Shown one piece after another: positions 8,602 through 16,879 of a DNA stretch of 64,000 nt. Position numbers and translations under genes: made by a program. Under the pieces are notes generated by a model that ran no database searches, had not been told where the DNA came from, and was given only the letters and a program-made list of their open reading frames with translations. Each line of letters begins with the position of its first letter. Position 1 is the first letter of the stretch. This stretch comes from Photobacterium sp. Ph5 (GTDB taxonomy: Bacteria; Pseudomonadota; Gammaproteobacteria; Enterobacterales; Vibrionaceae), in NCBI RefSeq assembly GCF_022129445.1, contig NZ_JADQAQ010000022.1, forward strand, positions 1-64,000. The letters run 5' to 3'.

Positions 8602-9054
8602 ATGGTTGCAATTTTACGTATATTTTTACTGAGTTCGTTAGTCATATTGACCTTAAATGGATGTAACAGCACGCCGAAAGTTGAGAAAAATGGTTGGGTA
8701 AAAATCGCCACAAAAACGGCTAATTTCAAAAATGAAGAAGATATTATTAATCTAAATACTGTTTTCTCTTCTCATAAATACGATGCGATTAAACTAACCT
8801 GCATTCAAGGTATCGTAAATATTAAAGATATTAATGTGGGGTATAGCGATGGTAAAACACAAACATTGCAAACACTAGGTGTCCTTACCACCGATAGTTC
8901 GACACGCCCTTTGATTCTAAATACCAAAGAACAAAAAATTAACAAGATCACCTTAAGTTATAATAGTTTAGGTAGCACTGCATTAAATGTTGCCGGTATG
9001 ACTAAAAAAGCAAAAATTGAAATATGGGCTCGTAAGCCAAAAGAAACAAATTAA
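8602..9054 (+). CDS. lipoprotein, possible DUF2541-like
   Basis: A 150-residue protein with an N-terminal signal segment ending in lipobox LNGC (Cys21), so it is probably a lipid-anchored envelope protein. The mature part is a beta-rich domain with an alternating pattern (AIKLTCIQGIVNIKDINVGY; KITLSYNSLG; AKIEIWA) that recalls the small DUF2541/YaaI-type domain; this resemblance is by eye and weak. The gene is 122 nt after the AMMECR1 gene on the same strand and ends at a shared convergent terminator. Confidence 0.7.
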   Translation: MVAILRIFLLSSLVILTLNGCNSTPKVEKNGWVKIATKTANFKNEEDIINLNTVFSSHKYDAIKLTCIQGIVNIKDINVGYSDGKTQTLQTLGVLTTDSSTRPLILNTKEQKINKITLSYNSLGSTALNVAGMTKKAKIEIWARKPKETN

Positions 9055-9076
9055 TATCCCCTCATCAAATAGAATG

Positions 9077-9124
9077 AAGGTGAAAGATCAGGTTACTTGT
9101 ATAAGTCACGAGACCTTTCACCTT
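9077..9124. terminator. terminator between convergent genes
   Basis: AAGGTGAAAG and CTTTCACCTT form a 10-bp stem with a longer internal loop, followed by TTTATTTTT. It lies between the lipoprotein and DUF3541-like genes and can serve both. Confidence 0.7.
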
Positions 9125-9133
9125 TTATTTTTG

Positions 9134-10213
9134 CTATTTTGCTATTAAGCCATACGGTATACGTTTGAATATTTGAGGATGTCGACTTAACGTAGGTGCT
9201 AAATGCGTTCCTTTCCAATCTAGTAGCATTATCGCAAGCACATTTCTATGCTCTCCAGAGACTAAATCCATATCCCCCGTTACTGATGGGATCATTCCTT
9301 GTTGTGTATTTATTGCTTGCTGAATAACGTTGCGCGTTTTAGCTACTATAGGATCGGCGTCTAACCCTGCAAGTAAAAAGTTAATCCCAACCTCAGCAAT
9401 AACATCTTCTTTTGTTTCGTTAATAATCTTATCTATATTTTTACGATAATAATCAAAAATCCATTGATAATCTTTTTCATGGATCGGCAGTTGATAATAT
9501 TTTGATGCCGCAAAAATAATATGAGTTAACCCATAAATTTTATTATTGTACTGCTGAGAAGATAATTGATTGTCTTGACTGTCAGGATAGGTTTCACGAA
9601 AAGCAGTAATAAATTCATTCACAACTTCTTGTTCACCAAGTTGTCTTAGCCAGTAAACTTGGTTTGCAAGTTGTGCAGCCCAAGCTCGAATCATTTCAGG
9701 ATCAGTAACGTATTTTTTAAAATCATAACGGCGGAGAGTTTTTCTTAATTGCGTATCATTTTGATGTTTCAAACCATATTCATCGGCTCGCGCCATTGAA
9801 CCTAGCAACCCAACGCCCAAATATACGTATTCAGGCATCATTTGAGTTGCTTTATATCGACGTTGGCTACGTTCTTTAGGTGATGTTTTATAATTAGCTA
9901 ATCGTATTACACTGTATTGATGTACTTGCTCAGGTGTTACAACTTCTGTCGAATAGCGATTTAAGTTACTCGCGACTCGTGCCATATCCTGCCATATCGC
10001 TGCTGCGTATTTAGGATCTAACGACTGTCGATACATACGTAAGCCGTAATGCCCCGCAGTAAAGGCTGGAAATGTATATAACTTAGGCTCAAACGTTTGG
10101 CGGATCTGATCAGCACTTTGTTGATATGACAGATTAAGTTGTAAGCTATTTGCCGCAACAGACCAAAAAAACAAAAGACTAAAAAACCAATAGCGACTCA
10201 ATACCAAACGCAT
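9134..10213 (-). CDS. exported protein, DUF3541-like
   Basis: The 359-residue protein has an N-terminal hydrophobic signal segment (LVLSRYWFFSLLFFWSVAANS), then a mostly helical domain rich in Tyr and Arg. I believe it is the Vibrionaceae DUF3541 family, periplasmic and of unknown function. I start at the ATG at 10213 rather than the GTG four codons earlier because an AGG-containing sequence is better spaced for it. The helix-rich pattern with repeated Ala/Tyr-rich segments resembles alpha-barrel glycosidase-like folds, but no catalytic residues can be assigned. No close operon partner. Confidence 0.65.
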   Translation of the reverse strand: MRLVLSRYWFFSLLFFWSVAANSLQLNLSYQQSADQIRQTFEPKLYTFPAFTAGHYGLRMYRQSLDPKYAAAIWQDMARVASNLNRYSTEVVTPEQVHQYSVIRLANYKTSPKERSQRRYKATQMMPEYVYLGVGLLGSMARADEYGLKHQNDTQLRKTLRRYDFKKYVTDPEMIRAWAAQLANQVYWLRQLGEQEVVNEFITAFRETYPDSQDNQLSSQQYNNKIYGLTHIIFAASKYYQLPIHEKDYQWIFDYYRKNIDKIINETKEDVIAEVGINFLLAGLDADPIVAKTRNVIQQAINTQQGMIPSVTGDMDLVSGEHRNVLAIMLLDWKGTHLAPTLSRHPQIFKRIPYGLIAK

Positions 10214-10333
10214 AATGACTAACACCTGAAGTAATAACGAGCATGAAGAGTAACATTATGCATTACTACCTCGATTAACTTTTGCATCTTAGTCGTTGAT
10301 AATTAAAATTTGCCAACATGATCACATCGTCAT

Positions 10334-11473
10334 CTAATCTACAAGATGAATATCAACCCACACCATTCGATGATCTGATCCTGCAGCAGGTTTTTCTCTA
10401 CCTTTACAATCTAGAATAAGTTCACGTAATGGGTCATGTTTATCAGGCCAAAAAACACCGGTCTTTATCACTTCTACATTTTTAGATGGCAACACATAAT
10501 CTAACCTTAATCCGGCTAAATGCGTCCATTCACTTTTACGCCCTTTACGTTTTTGCCAAGGGTAATAATGCTTCGCGCCTTCACTTTTAGGCGTCTGTTT
10601 ACCACAACTTACGGTTGTATTGATTTTATCGTGTTTCAGTAAGTGTTTAATCGCGTCTTTAAATCCATCGCCATCATCAATATCAGCATTTAAGTCTCCC
10701 ATCACAATAAAAGTATCATCACGTTTTAATCCACCTGTTTGATCATTGTCATCAACTAAATATGACGCATTATTAATAATATCAATTAATAGTCGGATTT
10801 CATCATGATTACGTTTTGCATTTCGACGTTCATTTCCATCAAACACTGGAGGGGTTGGATGACAGCACAATAAATTAATTGCTTTACCTTCAACGACAAC
10901 AGGTACAACAACATGATTTTTAGAAGATAAACGTAATATATCCTGCGCTTTTTTTGAATAATAATCACCAGGCATCAAGTTATTCGGCATATCCTTCCAA
11001 AGAAAATGCTGCCATGTGCGAATATTATCTTTTTGTAATGGGTATTTAGATAAAATAACAAAGCCAAAATGACCATGAAATTCACCGAAGCCTTGGGCAT
11101 CTTCTGGTAACGTGCATACACCATCACCGTTTAGATCTATTTCGGTTATTAGTCCGGTATTGGATGAAGGACAATAGCTATAAGGGTAATCGATCGCAGA
11201 TTGTTGATATTGAGAATGAGATAAATAATGCTGAGAAAAATTATCAAGGCTGCCATCATCGCCCCCGTTACCAGGGTGATCAAATTCACACAGTAACAAA
11301 ACATCAGCATTAACATGTTGGATAATAGCAGCGAGTCGCTGAAATCTTTTATTAGTTAAACCCGATGTTTGCTGAAAAATACGCCCTTGTTCCGGCTCAG
11401 ACATCGCGACATTAAACATTGCCACACGTAAGGATTGTTTTGTTTCTAAAACGGTTGGTAAAAAATCTGCCAC
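10334..11473 (-). CDS. endonuclease/exonuclease/phosphatase (EEP) family protein
   Basis: The 379-residue protein has the EEP order of motifs: RVAMFNVAM (Asn of the first metal site), DVLLLCEFDHPG (catalytic Glu), FVILSKYPL, CCHPTPP (His), VMGDLNADIDDGDGF (GDxN) and the C-terminal GSDHRMVWVDI (SDH). The enzyme therefore hydrolyses phosphodiester or phosphomonoester bonds with Mg2+; the substrate may be nucleic acid or a small molecule. No signal peptide is evident. A DLNGDGVCTLPEDAQG segment (about 113-128) looks like an EF-hand-type Ca loop inserted in the fold, as in some marine EEP proteins. Confidence 0.87.
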   Translation of the reverse strand: MADFLPTVLETKQSLRVAMFNVAMSEPEQGRIFQQTSGLTNKRFQRLAAIIQHVNADVLLLCEFDHPGNGGDDGSLDNFSQHYLSHSQYQQSAIDYPYSYCPSSNTGLITEIDLNGDGVCTLPEDAQGFGEFHGHFGFVILSKYPLQKDNIRTWQHFLWKDMPNNLMPGDYYSKKAQDILRLSSKNHVVVPVVVEGKAINLLCCHPTPPVFDGNERRNAKRNHDEIRLLIDIINNASYLVDDNDQTGGLKRDDTFIVMGDLNADIDDGDGFKDAIKHLLKHDKINTTVSCGKQTPKSEGAKHYYPWQKRKGRKSEWTHLAGLRLDYVLPSKNVEVIKTGVFWPDKHDPLRELILDCKGREKPAAGSDHRMVWVDIHLVD

Positions 11474-11577
11474 ACGTTATCTCATTATTAATAAATAGAA
11501 AGTGGCATTGTAATCATCCAACCCATGTTTACAAATACAAACCATACGTAACTTAATTTTCGCAAATAGAAACTTGA

Positions 11578-12069
11578 TTAAGACGATTTAACTAATGTAT
11601 CTATCGCCAATCGGATCTGCTTTGCATCATACCCAGCTTGATACTTCATCGATCCTAGGTTATCTAATGCTAATTTAAAATGTACTCGACTTAGCCCATT
11701 TTGATGCTTCAGCCAATGACTAACTTCTGTTAAAAAAAAAGATGGGCGCATATGTGCAGCATGATACAAACGTCCGAGCCAAAACAAATCCCATTCGCTG
11801 TCACAGAGAACCAGTTCATATTGCCCGAGAATTGTATTCAAATGCTGGCATACATCAATGACTTGCATCCCCTGCTTTTCGAGCATTGAACGAGAGATCT
11901 TATGTATATTGCGTTGAACCTCTTGATCCCAATGAGACCATTTATCAGATGCTGATAACGGATTAATTAACATACTATTACTTGTGCCGTCAGGTAATGA
12001 ATAACCAACCTCTATAGGGTAAGAATGTTCTGACAAACCTGATGCTTCAAAATCGACGATTGCCCACAT
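11578..12069 (-). CDS. DnaQ-like exonuclease-fold protein
   Basis: A 163-residue protein beginning directly with the exonuclease strand MWAIVDFEASGL (Asp and Glu of ExoI). An HKIS segment and LVLCDSEWDLFWLGRLY (ExoII-like, Asp) follow, and the C-terminal YQAGYDAKQIRLAI holds the last Asp. The His expected five residues before that Asp in DEDDh enzymes is Tyr here, so the enzyme may be DEDDy-like, atypical or weakened. The gene stands alone between the EEP gene and mobB. Fold assignment is good, activity uncertain. Confidence 0.75.
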   Translation of the reverse strand: MWAIVDFEASGLSEHSYPIEVGYSLPDGTSNSMLINPLSASDKWSHWDQEVQRNIHKISRSMLEKQGMQVIDVCQHLNTILGQYELVLCDSEWDLFWLGRLYHAAHMRPSFFLTEVSHWLKHQNGLSRVHFKLALDNLGSMKYQAGYDAKQIRLAIDTLVKSS

Positions 12070-12350
12070 TACACACTCCCTGTCTCTATATTTATGTTGT
12101 TAATCATTACCGTCCTTGCTATGACAACAACGATTTAACAAATATTTAAAATTGCTAACTTATTACTTTTTTAACTTTAGACCGTCTCCCTTAGTGCAAC
12201 AAAATTTCATCACGAAAGATTACTTTTAAGACACACCGTATATGAGTAATAAGAAGACTACTTTTATTAATCGTTATTAAATACAGAAGCATCACTGCAT
12301 TTAAGTCATATTTAACGATATAATTACGAGCACTATATTCTGACCTAAAA

Positions 12351-12887
12351 ATGACTATGATTACTTCTCCCACTCCTCTTATTGGCTTTGCGGGCTTTAG
12401 TGGCTCAGGAAAAACAACGTTATTAGAAAAGGTAATACCATTACTCAAACAACGTGGTATTCGATTAGGCTTAATAAAACATAGTCATCATGACATTGAA
12501 CCTGATGTACCAGGTAAAGACTCTTATCGATTACGTCATGCGGGTTGTGGTCAAACCTTACTAGCAACGAAATCACGTCACATGCTTTATTTTGAATACC
12601 CAGAAGATGAGCGTAAAGATCCTGAACTCAATGACTGCTTAGCTCAGCTTGATCATAGCAAACTTGATCTTGTCTTGATTGAAGGGTTCAGAGAGCAACC
12701 CTTTCCTAAAATTGAAATTCACCGTCCGTCTTATAATAAGCCTTTGTTATACCCTAATGATCCATACGTCATGGCGTTGGCTACCGACGACGATACTCAG
12801 GTATGTCCACTTCCACTATTGGACATTAATGATCCCGATGCTATTGCACAATTTATTCTTACTTGGTTAGGAAAAGGTTGTGATTAA
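12351..12887 (+). CDS. mobB: MobB, molybdopterin-guanine dinucleotide biosynthesis adaptor
   Basis: The 178-residue P-loop GTPase has Walker A GFSGSGKTTLLEKVIPLL (about 15-32), then LGLIKHSHHDIEPDVPGKDSYRLRHAG, a hallmark of MobB, and DLVLIEGFREQPFPKIEIHR. MobB assists MobA in attaching GMP to molybdopterin, making the cofactor of DMSO/TMAO reductases such as the TorA encoded at 40556. mobA is not adjacent. The next gene (nudix) overlaps its end by 8 nt, so the two are translationally coupled. Confidence 0.95.
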   Translation: MTMITSPTPLIGFAGFSGSGKTTLLEKVIPLLKQRGIRLGLIKHSHHDIEPDVPGKDSYRLRHAGCGQTLLATKSRHMLYFEYPEDERKDPELNDCLAQLDHSKLDLVLIEGFREQPFPKIEIHRPSYNKPLLYPNDPYVMALATDDDTQVCPLPLLDINDPDAIAQFILTWLGKGCD

Positions 12888-13392
12888 TAGCTATTCCCTA
12901 TTTTGTCCACAATGTGGCAAACAATACTTATCCCGAGCTTCGAATAAACAATTTACTTGCAGCGCCTGTGATTTTACTTATTTCCACAACCCAGCAGCTG
13001 CTGTCATGGTAGCACTGTCATATAAAGATGAATTATTGATAGCGATAAGAAGTAGAAATCCAGGATTAGGATTATGGGATTTACCAGGGGGATTTGTTGA
13101 CCCTGATGAATCATTAGAGCAAGCAGCGATACGGGAAATACAAGAAGAACTCAACTTAACGCTTACTGATTTCACATATCAAGGCTCATTCAGTAATACG
13201 TATTGCTACAAAAATATTGAATATAAAACCTGTGATAGCTTTTTTAGTCATCAACTTACACATAAGCCAAAGTTAGTCGCGCAAGATGATGTAGCTGAAA
13301 TCATGTGGGTAAAGAAATGCGACATCAAATTAGAACATTTTGCTTTTCTCTCAACAAAACGTGCTGTTAAGTTATGGTTGAATAATCACTAA
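12880..13392 (+). CDS. NUDIX hydrolase with N-terminal zinc ribbon
   Basis: A 170-residue protein. It opens with a CPQC...CSAC zinc ribbon (about residues 9-31), followed by a NUDIX domain with the complete box GGFVDPDESLEQAAIREIQEELNL (about 71-94, GX5EX7REUXEEXGU type). Such enzymes hydrolyse nucleoside diphosphates linked to another group; zinc-ribbon members often act on NAD(H)-like or ADP-linked substrates. The GTG start overlaps the end of mobB (GTGATTAA), indicating coupling. A terminator follows. The substrate is not predictable. Confidence 0.9.
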   Translation: MINSYSLFCPQCGKQYLSRASNKQFTCSACDFTYFHNPAAAVMVALSYKDELLIAIRSRNPGLGLWDLPGGFVDPDESLEQAAIREIQEELNLTLTDFTYQGSFSNTYCYKNIEYKTCDSFFSHQLTHKPKLVAQDDVAEIMWVKKCDIKLEHFAFLSTKRAVKLWLNNH

Positions 13393-13399
13393 TGTATAG

Positions 13400-13439
13400 A
13401 GTAAAAAGTATCAGCTAACGCCTGCTAATACTTTTTACT
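13400..13439. terminator. bidirectional terminator
   Basis: AGTAAAAAGTAT and ATACTTTTTACT form a 12-bp perfect stem with a 16-nt loop, between the nudix gene and the convergent LprI/META gene. Confidence 0.7.
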
Positions 13440-13459
13440 TAATGATTTACAAAAGATAA

Positions 13460-14674
13460 TTAATTATTCAATGGTCGTTTACGGGAAAATATCATAACGC
13501 CAAGTCGACCATTCACTTGATATGAAAGCGCCAATTTACCTGCAAAATAAGTAAATTGACTTACTCCGCCTAATTGCTCTAAATATCGCTGTTGTTGCTC
13601 TGTGGCGAAAGGATTATTACACTGTTTTTCAGTCACCGAAGTATGTTGTTCAAGTACATTAATAAACCCCGGACGCGGCTCTGATTTAACGGTAACCGTA
13701 TAATTATTACACGCAACTGAACCGGTAAAGTGCCCATTAATATAACGTAATCGAATGTCGTTTTCGGCACTCACCGGATCGCCATAACGCCAGCTTTCTA
13801 GTCTCCATTCAGTATTAGATAAAATATCTGGGGTTAAACGAACAATTTTTCGTGTGTTCGGCTCTTCTACTAATTGATTATTACCATCTAAATGCCATAC
13901 ATGTTGAACAACATCACCAGGACAACAAGCTGAATCGTTTTTACCCGGCTGAATAACATCTAAAATAATTTTCTTATTCAATATTTTTAGATCTTTAACA
14001 CGAAAACGATCACCAACAAACTGAGTCGCAATATTTTTTAAATGGCCACTTTCTTTGTCAACAACAGCTATATACAAATATTGCCCTGTTCCACCCGGTG
14101 AGTAATTTAATAAAACCACTGCCATTTTATTATTACTTTCCGTCAGTGAACCCACAGCTTTAATATCATCAAGCAGTATGACTTGTGGCATGACTGAACC
14201 ACCAGGTTGATACGGTTCTCCTGCCCATAAACCATGCTGTAATTTAATGGGTGTACCAATATCTTCAATACCGTTATAGCGAGCATCTTTTAAATCATGA
14301 AAACTGTATGTGGCAAGTGGTGCCAGAATAGTGGCATTAATAGCGGTAAGGTTATCTAAGCGAGAGTGATAAGTTGACACTAAACAACGTTGAGCATCAG
14401 ATTGATGTAAACAACCTTTTCTTGTTTCTAACCAGTTTTTCTGTGTTTCCTTTATTACAGAAGCTTCACTTACCATAGACTGGGTTAAAACTTGCTGATA
14501 CATCTCTAACATCTGCTTATGTAACAGTGATAATTTAGGATCTTTACAAATTAACATATCAACATTAGAGGTCGCGGAATGGCAGTATGAGCCATCATTA
14601 TTTGCAGCCATCAGCGTTGTACTGAATGTCGCGATAGCTCCTACAAATAAGAGCACCAAACATCTCATTTTCAT
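13460..14674 (-). CDS. exported LprI-like / META (HslJ-like) domain fusion
   Basis: The 404-residue protein has a cleavable signal peptide (cleavage after about TTLMAAN). The N-terminal domain (about 28-110) has the Cys spacing and EMYQQVL...KNWLETRKGC...C pattern of LprI/DUF1311 lysozyme-inhibitor-like proteins. A middle domain (about 120-280) of beta strands is unassigned. The C-terminal domain (about 290-385) begins LSNTEWRLESW and contains GSVACNNYTVTV, typical of META/HslJ folds. It is probably a periplasmic or outer-membrane-associated stress protein. It has its own promoter region and ends at a shared terminator. The domain combination is unusual. Confidence 0.7.
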   Translation of the reverse strand: MKMRCLVLLFVGAIATFSTTLMAANNDGSYCHSATSNVDMLICKDPKLSLLHKQMLEMYQQVLTQSMVSEASVIKETQKNWLETRKGCLHQSDAQRCLVSTYHSRLDNLTAINATILAPLATYSFHDLKDARYNGIEDIGTPIKLQHGLWAGEPYQPGGSVMPQVILLDDIKAVGSLTESNNKMAVVLLNYSPGGTGQYLYIAVVDKESGHLKNIATQFVGDRFRVKDLKILNKKIILDVIQPGKNDSACCPGDVVQHVWHLDGNNQLVEEPNTRKIVRLTPDILSNTEWRLESWRYGDPVSAENDIRLRYINGHFTGSVACNNYTVTVKSEPRPGFINVLEQHTSVTEKQCNNPFATEQQQRYLEQLGGVSQFTYFAGKLALSYQVNGRLGVMIFSRKRPLNN

Positions 14675-14886
14675 TCCTCTATTTCCACTTACTGTTATCA
14701 GATAAACAGTTACTGGATTAATTCGACCGACATCTTATTAATTAGTTCCTCACACTCTCTAAGTTACTGAATAAATAATAACATCACGAACTGTTACATT
14801 AATTGTGAAATCAGTAACCTCATCATCTATGCTTGCATGCTAAAGTAAAAAAAACTTTATTTTGCGGATAATTATAAGGAAATTAT

Positions 14887-16677
14887 ATGTTTAAACGCTC
14901 TTATCTCAGCTTGGCAATCCCAGCTCTTTTGGCTCTTTCTGGATGCGACCAAAAAACTAAAACTGAAAATATTGAACCACAGCAAGTTACTAAACCTACC
15001 TCTGCTGCTGTAACCACTTTACCAGCAAAATTAGTGCATCATGCCGATACGATTTACACCGGCGGCGATATTATTACAATCAATGATAAACAGCCTGAAG
15101 TTGAAGCCGTTGCAGTTAAAAATGGAAAAATACTGGCGACAGGTAGTCTTTCTGATATTGAAAAGCACAAGAATGCAGAAACAAACATTGTTGATTTAAA
15201 GGGTAATACACTAATTCCAGGGTTTGTTGATGCACACGGTCATGTCTTCAATGTAGGCTTACAAGCATTATCCGCTAACTTACTCCCCCCACCAGATGGT
15301 GAAGGTCGTGACATTAATAGCCTGATTGAATTAACCAATCAATGGCATAAAGACTTTCCCGAGCGTAGTGATAAAGTAGGCTGGATTATTGGCTTTGGCT
15401 ATGATGATTCACAACTAACCGAAAAACGTCACCCTACAGCTGAAGATTTAGATAAAATTTCAACAGAATTACCCGTTATTCTGATCCACCAATCAGGCCA
15501 CCTTGCAGCAGTAAATAATAAAGCGCTGGAAGTTGCTGGTGTCACGGATAAAACTGAAGATCCTGAAGGTGGTGTTTTTGTACGTAAAAAAGGTTCTCAA
15601 CAACCTAATGGGACGTTAGAAGAAAATGCGTTCTATTATGTATTAGGTAAAGTACTTGCTAATATGAGTAATGAAGATAATGAAAAAATCTTCAAAGCGG
15701 GAATGGAGCTCTATAGTCAATTTGGCTATACCACAGGCCAAGAAGGACGTGCATTTCCTAACATTATGCCGATCATGCAAAAAGTCTCGGAAGAAGGTAA
15801 CTCCCCAATTGATGTCGTTGCCTATCCAGATATCGTGATCGCAAGCCAAACCATTTCTGGCCCTTACCTAAGTAATGACTACAAGAATAACTTCCGTATC
15901 GGTGGTGCAAAACTCACGATTGATGGATCACCACAAGGTAAAACAGCATGGTTAACTCAGCCCTACTTTGAGCCTCCTAAAGGTAAAGATGGCTCTTACG
16001 TCGGTTATTCTGCTATTTCAAATAACGATACCTTCAAATACGTCGATCAAGCCTTTGAAAATAACTGGCAAATACTTGCTCACGCCAATGGCGATGCTGC
16101 CATTGATGTTTTTATCGCCGCAGTAAAACAAGCTGAAGATAAATACGGCAAGAAAGATCGTCGCCCAGTCCTAATCCATGGACAAACCATTCGTCCAGAT
16201 CAAATCAATAGCTTAAAAGAGCTAGGAATTTTCCCATCGTTATTCCCAATGCATACTTATTACTGGGGAGACTGGCACCGAGATTCTGTTTTAGGTCCTG
16301 AGCGCGCTGAATTTATTTCACCGACCAAATCAGTCTACGATAAAGGAATTAAATTCTCATCACATCATGATGCGCCAGTCGCTCTGCCTGATTCAATGCG
16401 CGTACTATCAGCAACTGTGAATCGCCGTTCTCGTTCAGGCGATATTATTGGTCCTACAGAACGTGTAAGTCCATTAATTGGATTGAAAGCGATGACAATT
16501 TGGCCTGCATACCAACACTTTGAAGAAGATAAAAAAGGCTCAATTGAAGTAGGGAAAGAAGCTGATTTCGTTATCTTATCAGATAATCCGCTTAAAATTG
16601 ATCCATTAAAAATCGAAGATATTAAAATCCAAGCTACGATTAACGATGGCAAAACAGTATACCAAATAACTCAGTAA
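14887..16677 (+). CDS. YtcJ-like amidohydrolase, lipoprotein
   Basis: The 596-residue protein has a lipoprotein signal with lipobox LSGC (Cys20), then the composite beta-domain start (HADTIYTGGDIITIND) and a metallo-dependent hydrolase barrel with LIPGFVDAHGH (HxH metal site, about 112-122). LTIDGSPQGKTAWLT, HANGDAAIDVFI, a lone HG (LIHGQT) and SSHHDAPV supply later His/Asp positions. The C-terminal KGSIEVGKEADFVILSDNP closes the beta domain. YtcJ-like enzymes hydrolyse C-N bonds of unknown amide or cyclic substrates. The lipoprotein signal puts it in the envelope, facing the periplasm. SD: AAGGA 8 nt upstream. Confidence 0.88.
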   Translation: MFKRSYLSLAIPALLALSGCDQKTKTENIEPQQVTKPTSAAVTTLPAKLVHHADTIYTGGDIITINDKQPEVEAVAVKNGKILATGSLSDIEKHKNAETNIVDLKGNTLIPGFVDAHGHVFNVGLQALSANLLPPPDGEGRDINSLIELTNQWHKDFPERSDKVGWIIGFGYDDSQLTEKRHPTAEDLDKISTELPVILIHQSGHLAAVNNKALEVAGVTDKTEDPEGGVFVRKKGSQQPNGTLEENAFYYVLGKVLANMSNEDNEKIFKAGMELYSQFGYTTGQEGRAFPNIMPIMQKVSEEGNSPIDVVAYPDIVIASQTISGPYLSNDYKNNFRIGGAKLTIDGSPQGKTAWLTQPYFEPPKGKDGSYVGYSAISNNDTFKYVDQAFENNWQILAHANGDAAIDVFIAAVKQAEDKYGKKDRRPVLIHGQTIRPDQINSLKELGIFPSLFPMHTYYWGDWHRDSVLGPERAEFISPTKSVYDKGIKFSSHHDAPVALPDSMRVLSATVNRRSRSGDIIGPTERVSPLIGLKAMTIWPAYQHFEEDKKGSIEVGKEADFVILSDNPLKIDPLKIEDIKIQATINDGKTVYQITQ

Positions 16678-16684
16678 TGCATAC

Positions 16685-16716
16685 ACACCAGCTTTAATTG
16701 AAACTAGAGCTGGTGT
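16685..16716 (+). terminator. terminator after the amidohydrolase gene
   Basis: ACACCAGCT and AGCTGGTGT form a 9-bp perfect stem, followed by the T/C-rich CTTCTCTTTGTT. It lies 8 nt after the stop codon. Confidence 0.8.
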
Positions 16717-16879
16717 CTTCTCTTTGTTCTATATTCCACTTACTTTTTATCCCACCATCATCTATTTTTATAATCAGATGATGATTTATCATTTAATTAA
16801 TCGTCATCAATTGTCTTACAAATTATTTTCGCTAGAATGTCGCCTCGTTTGCCCTGATGGCAGATCAAACAGGTTCAAT

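Noticed and set aside
16724-16879. Longer N-terminus for the triple rhodanese
   Set aside because: The extension has no RBS or signal logic and lies on the preceding gene's terminator; a Sec signal begins precisely at the ATG at 16880.
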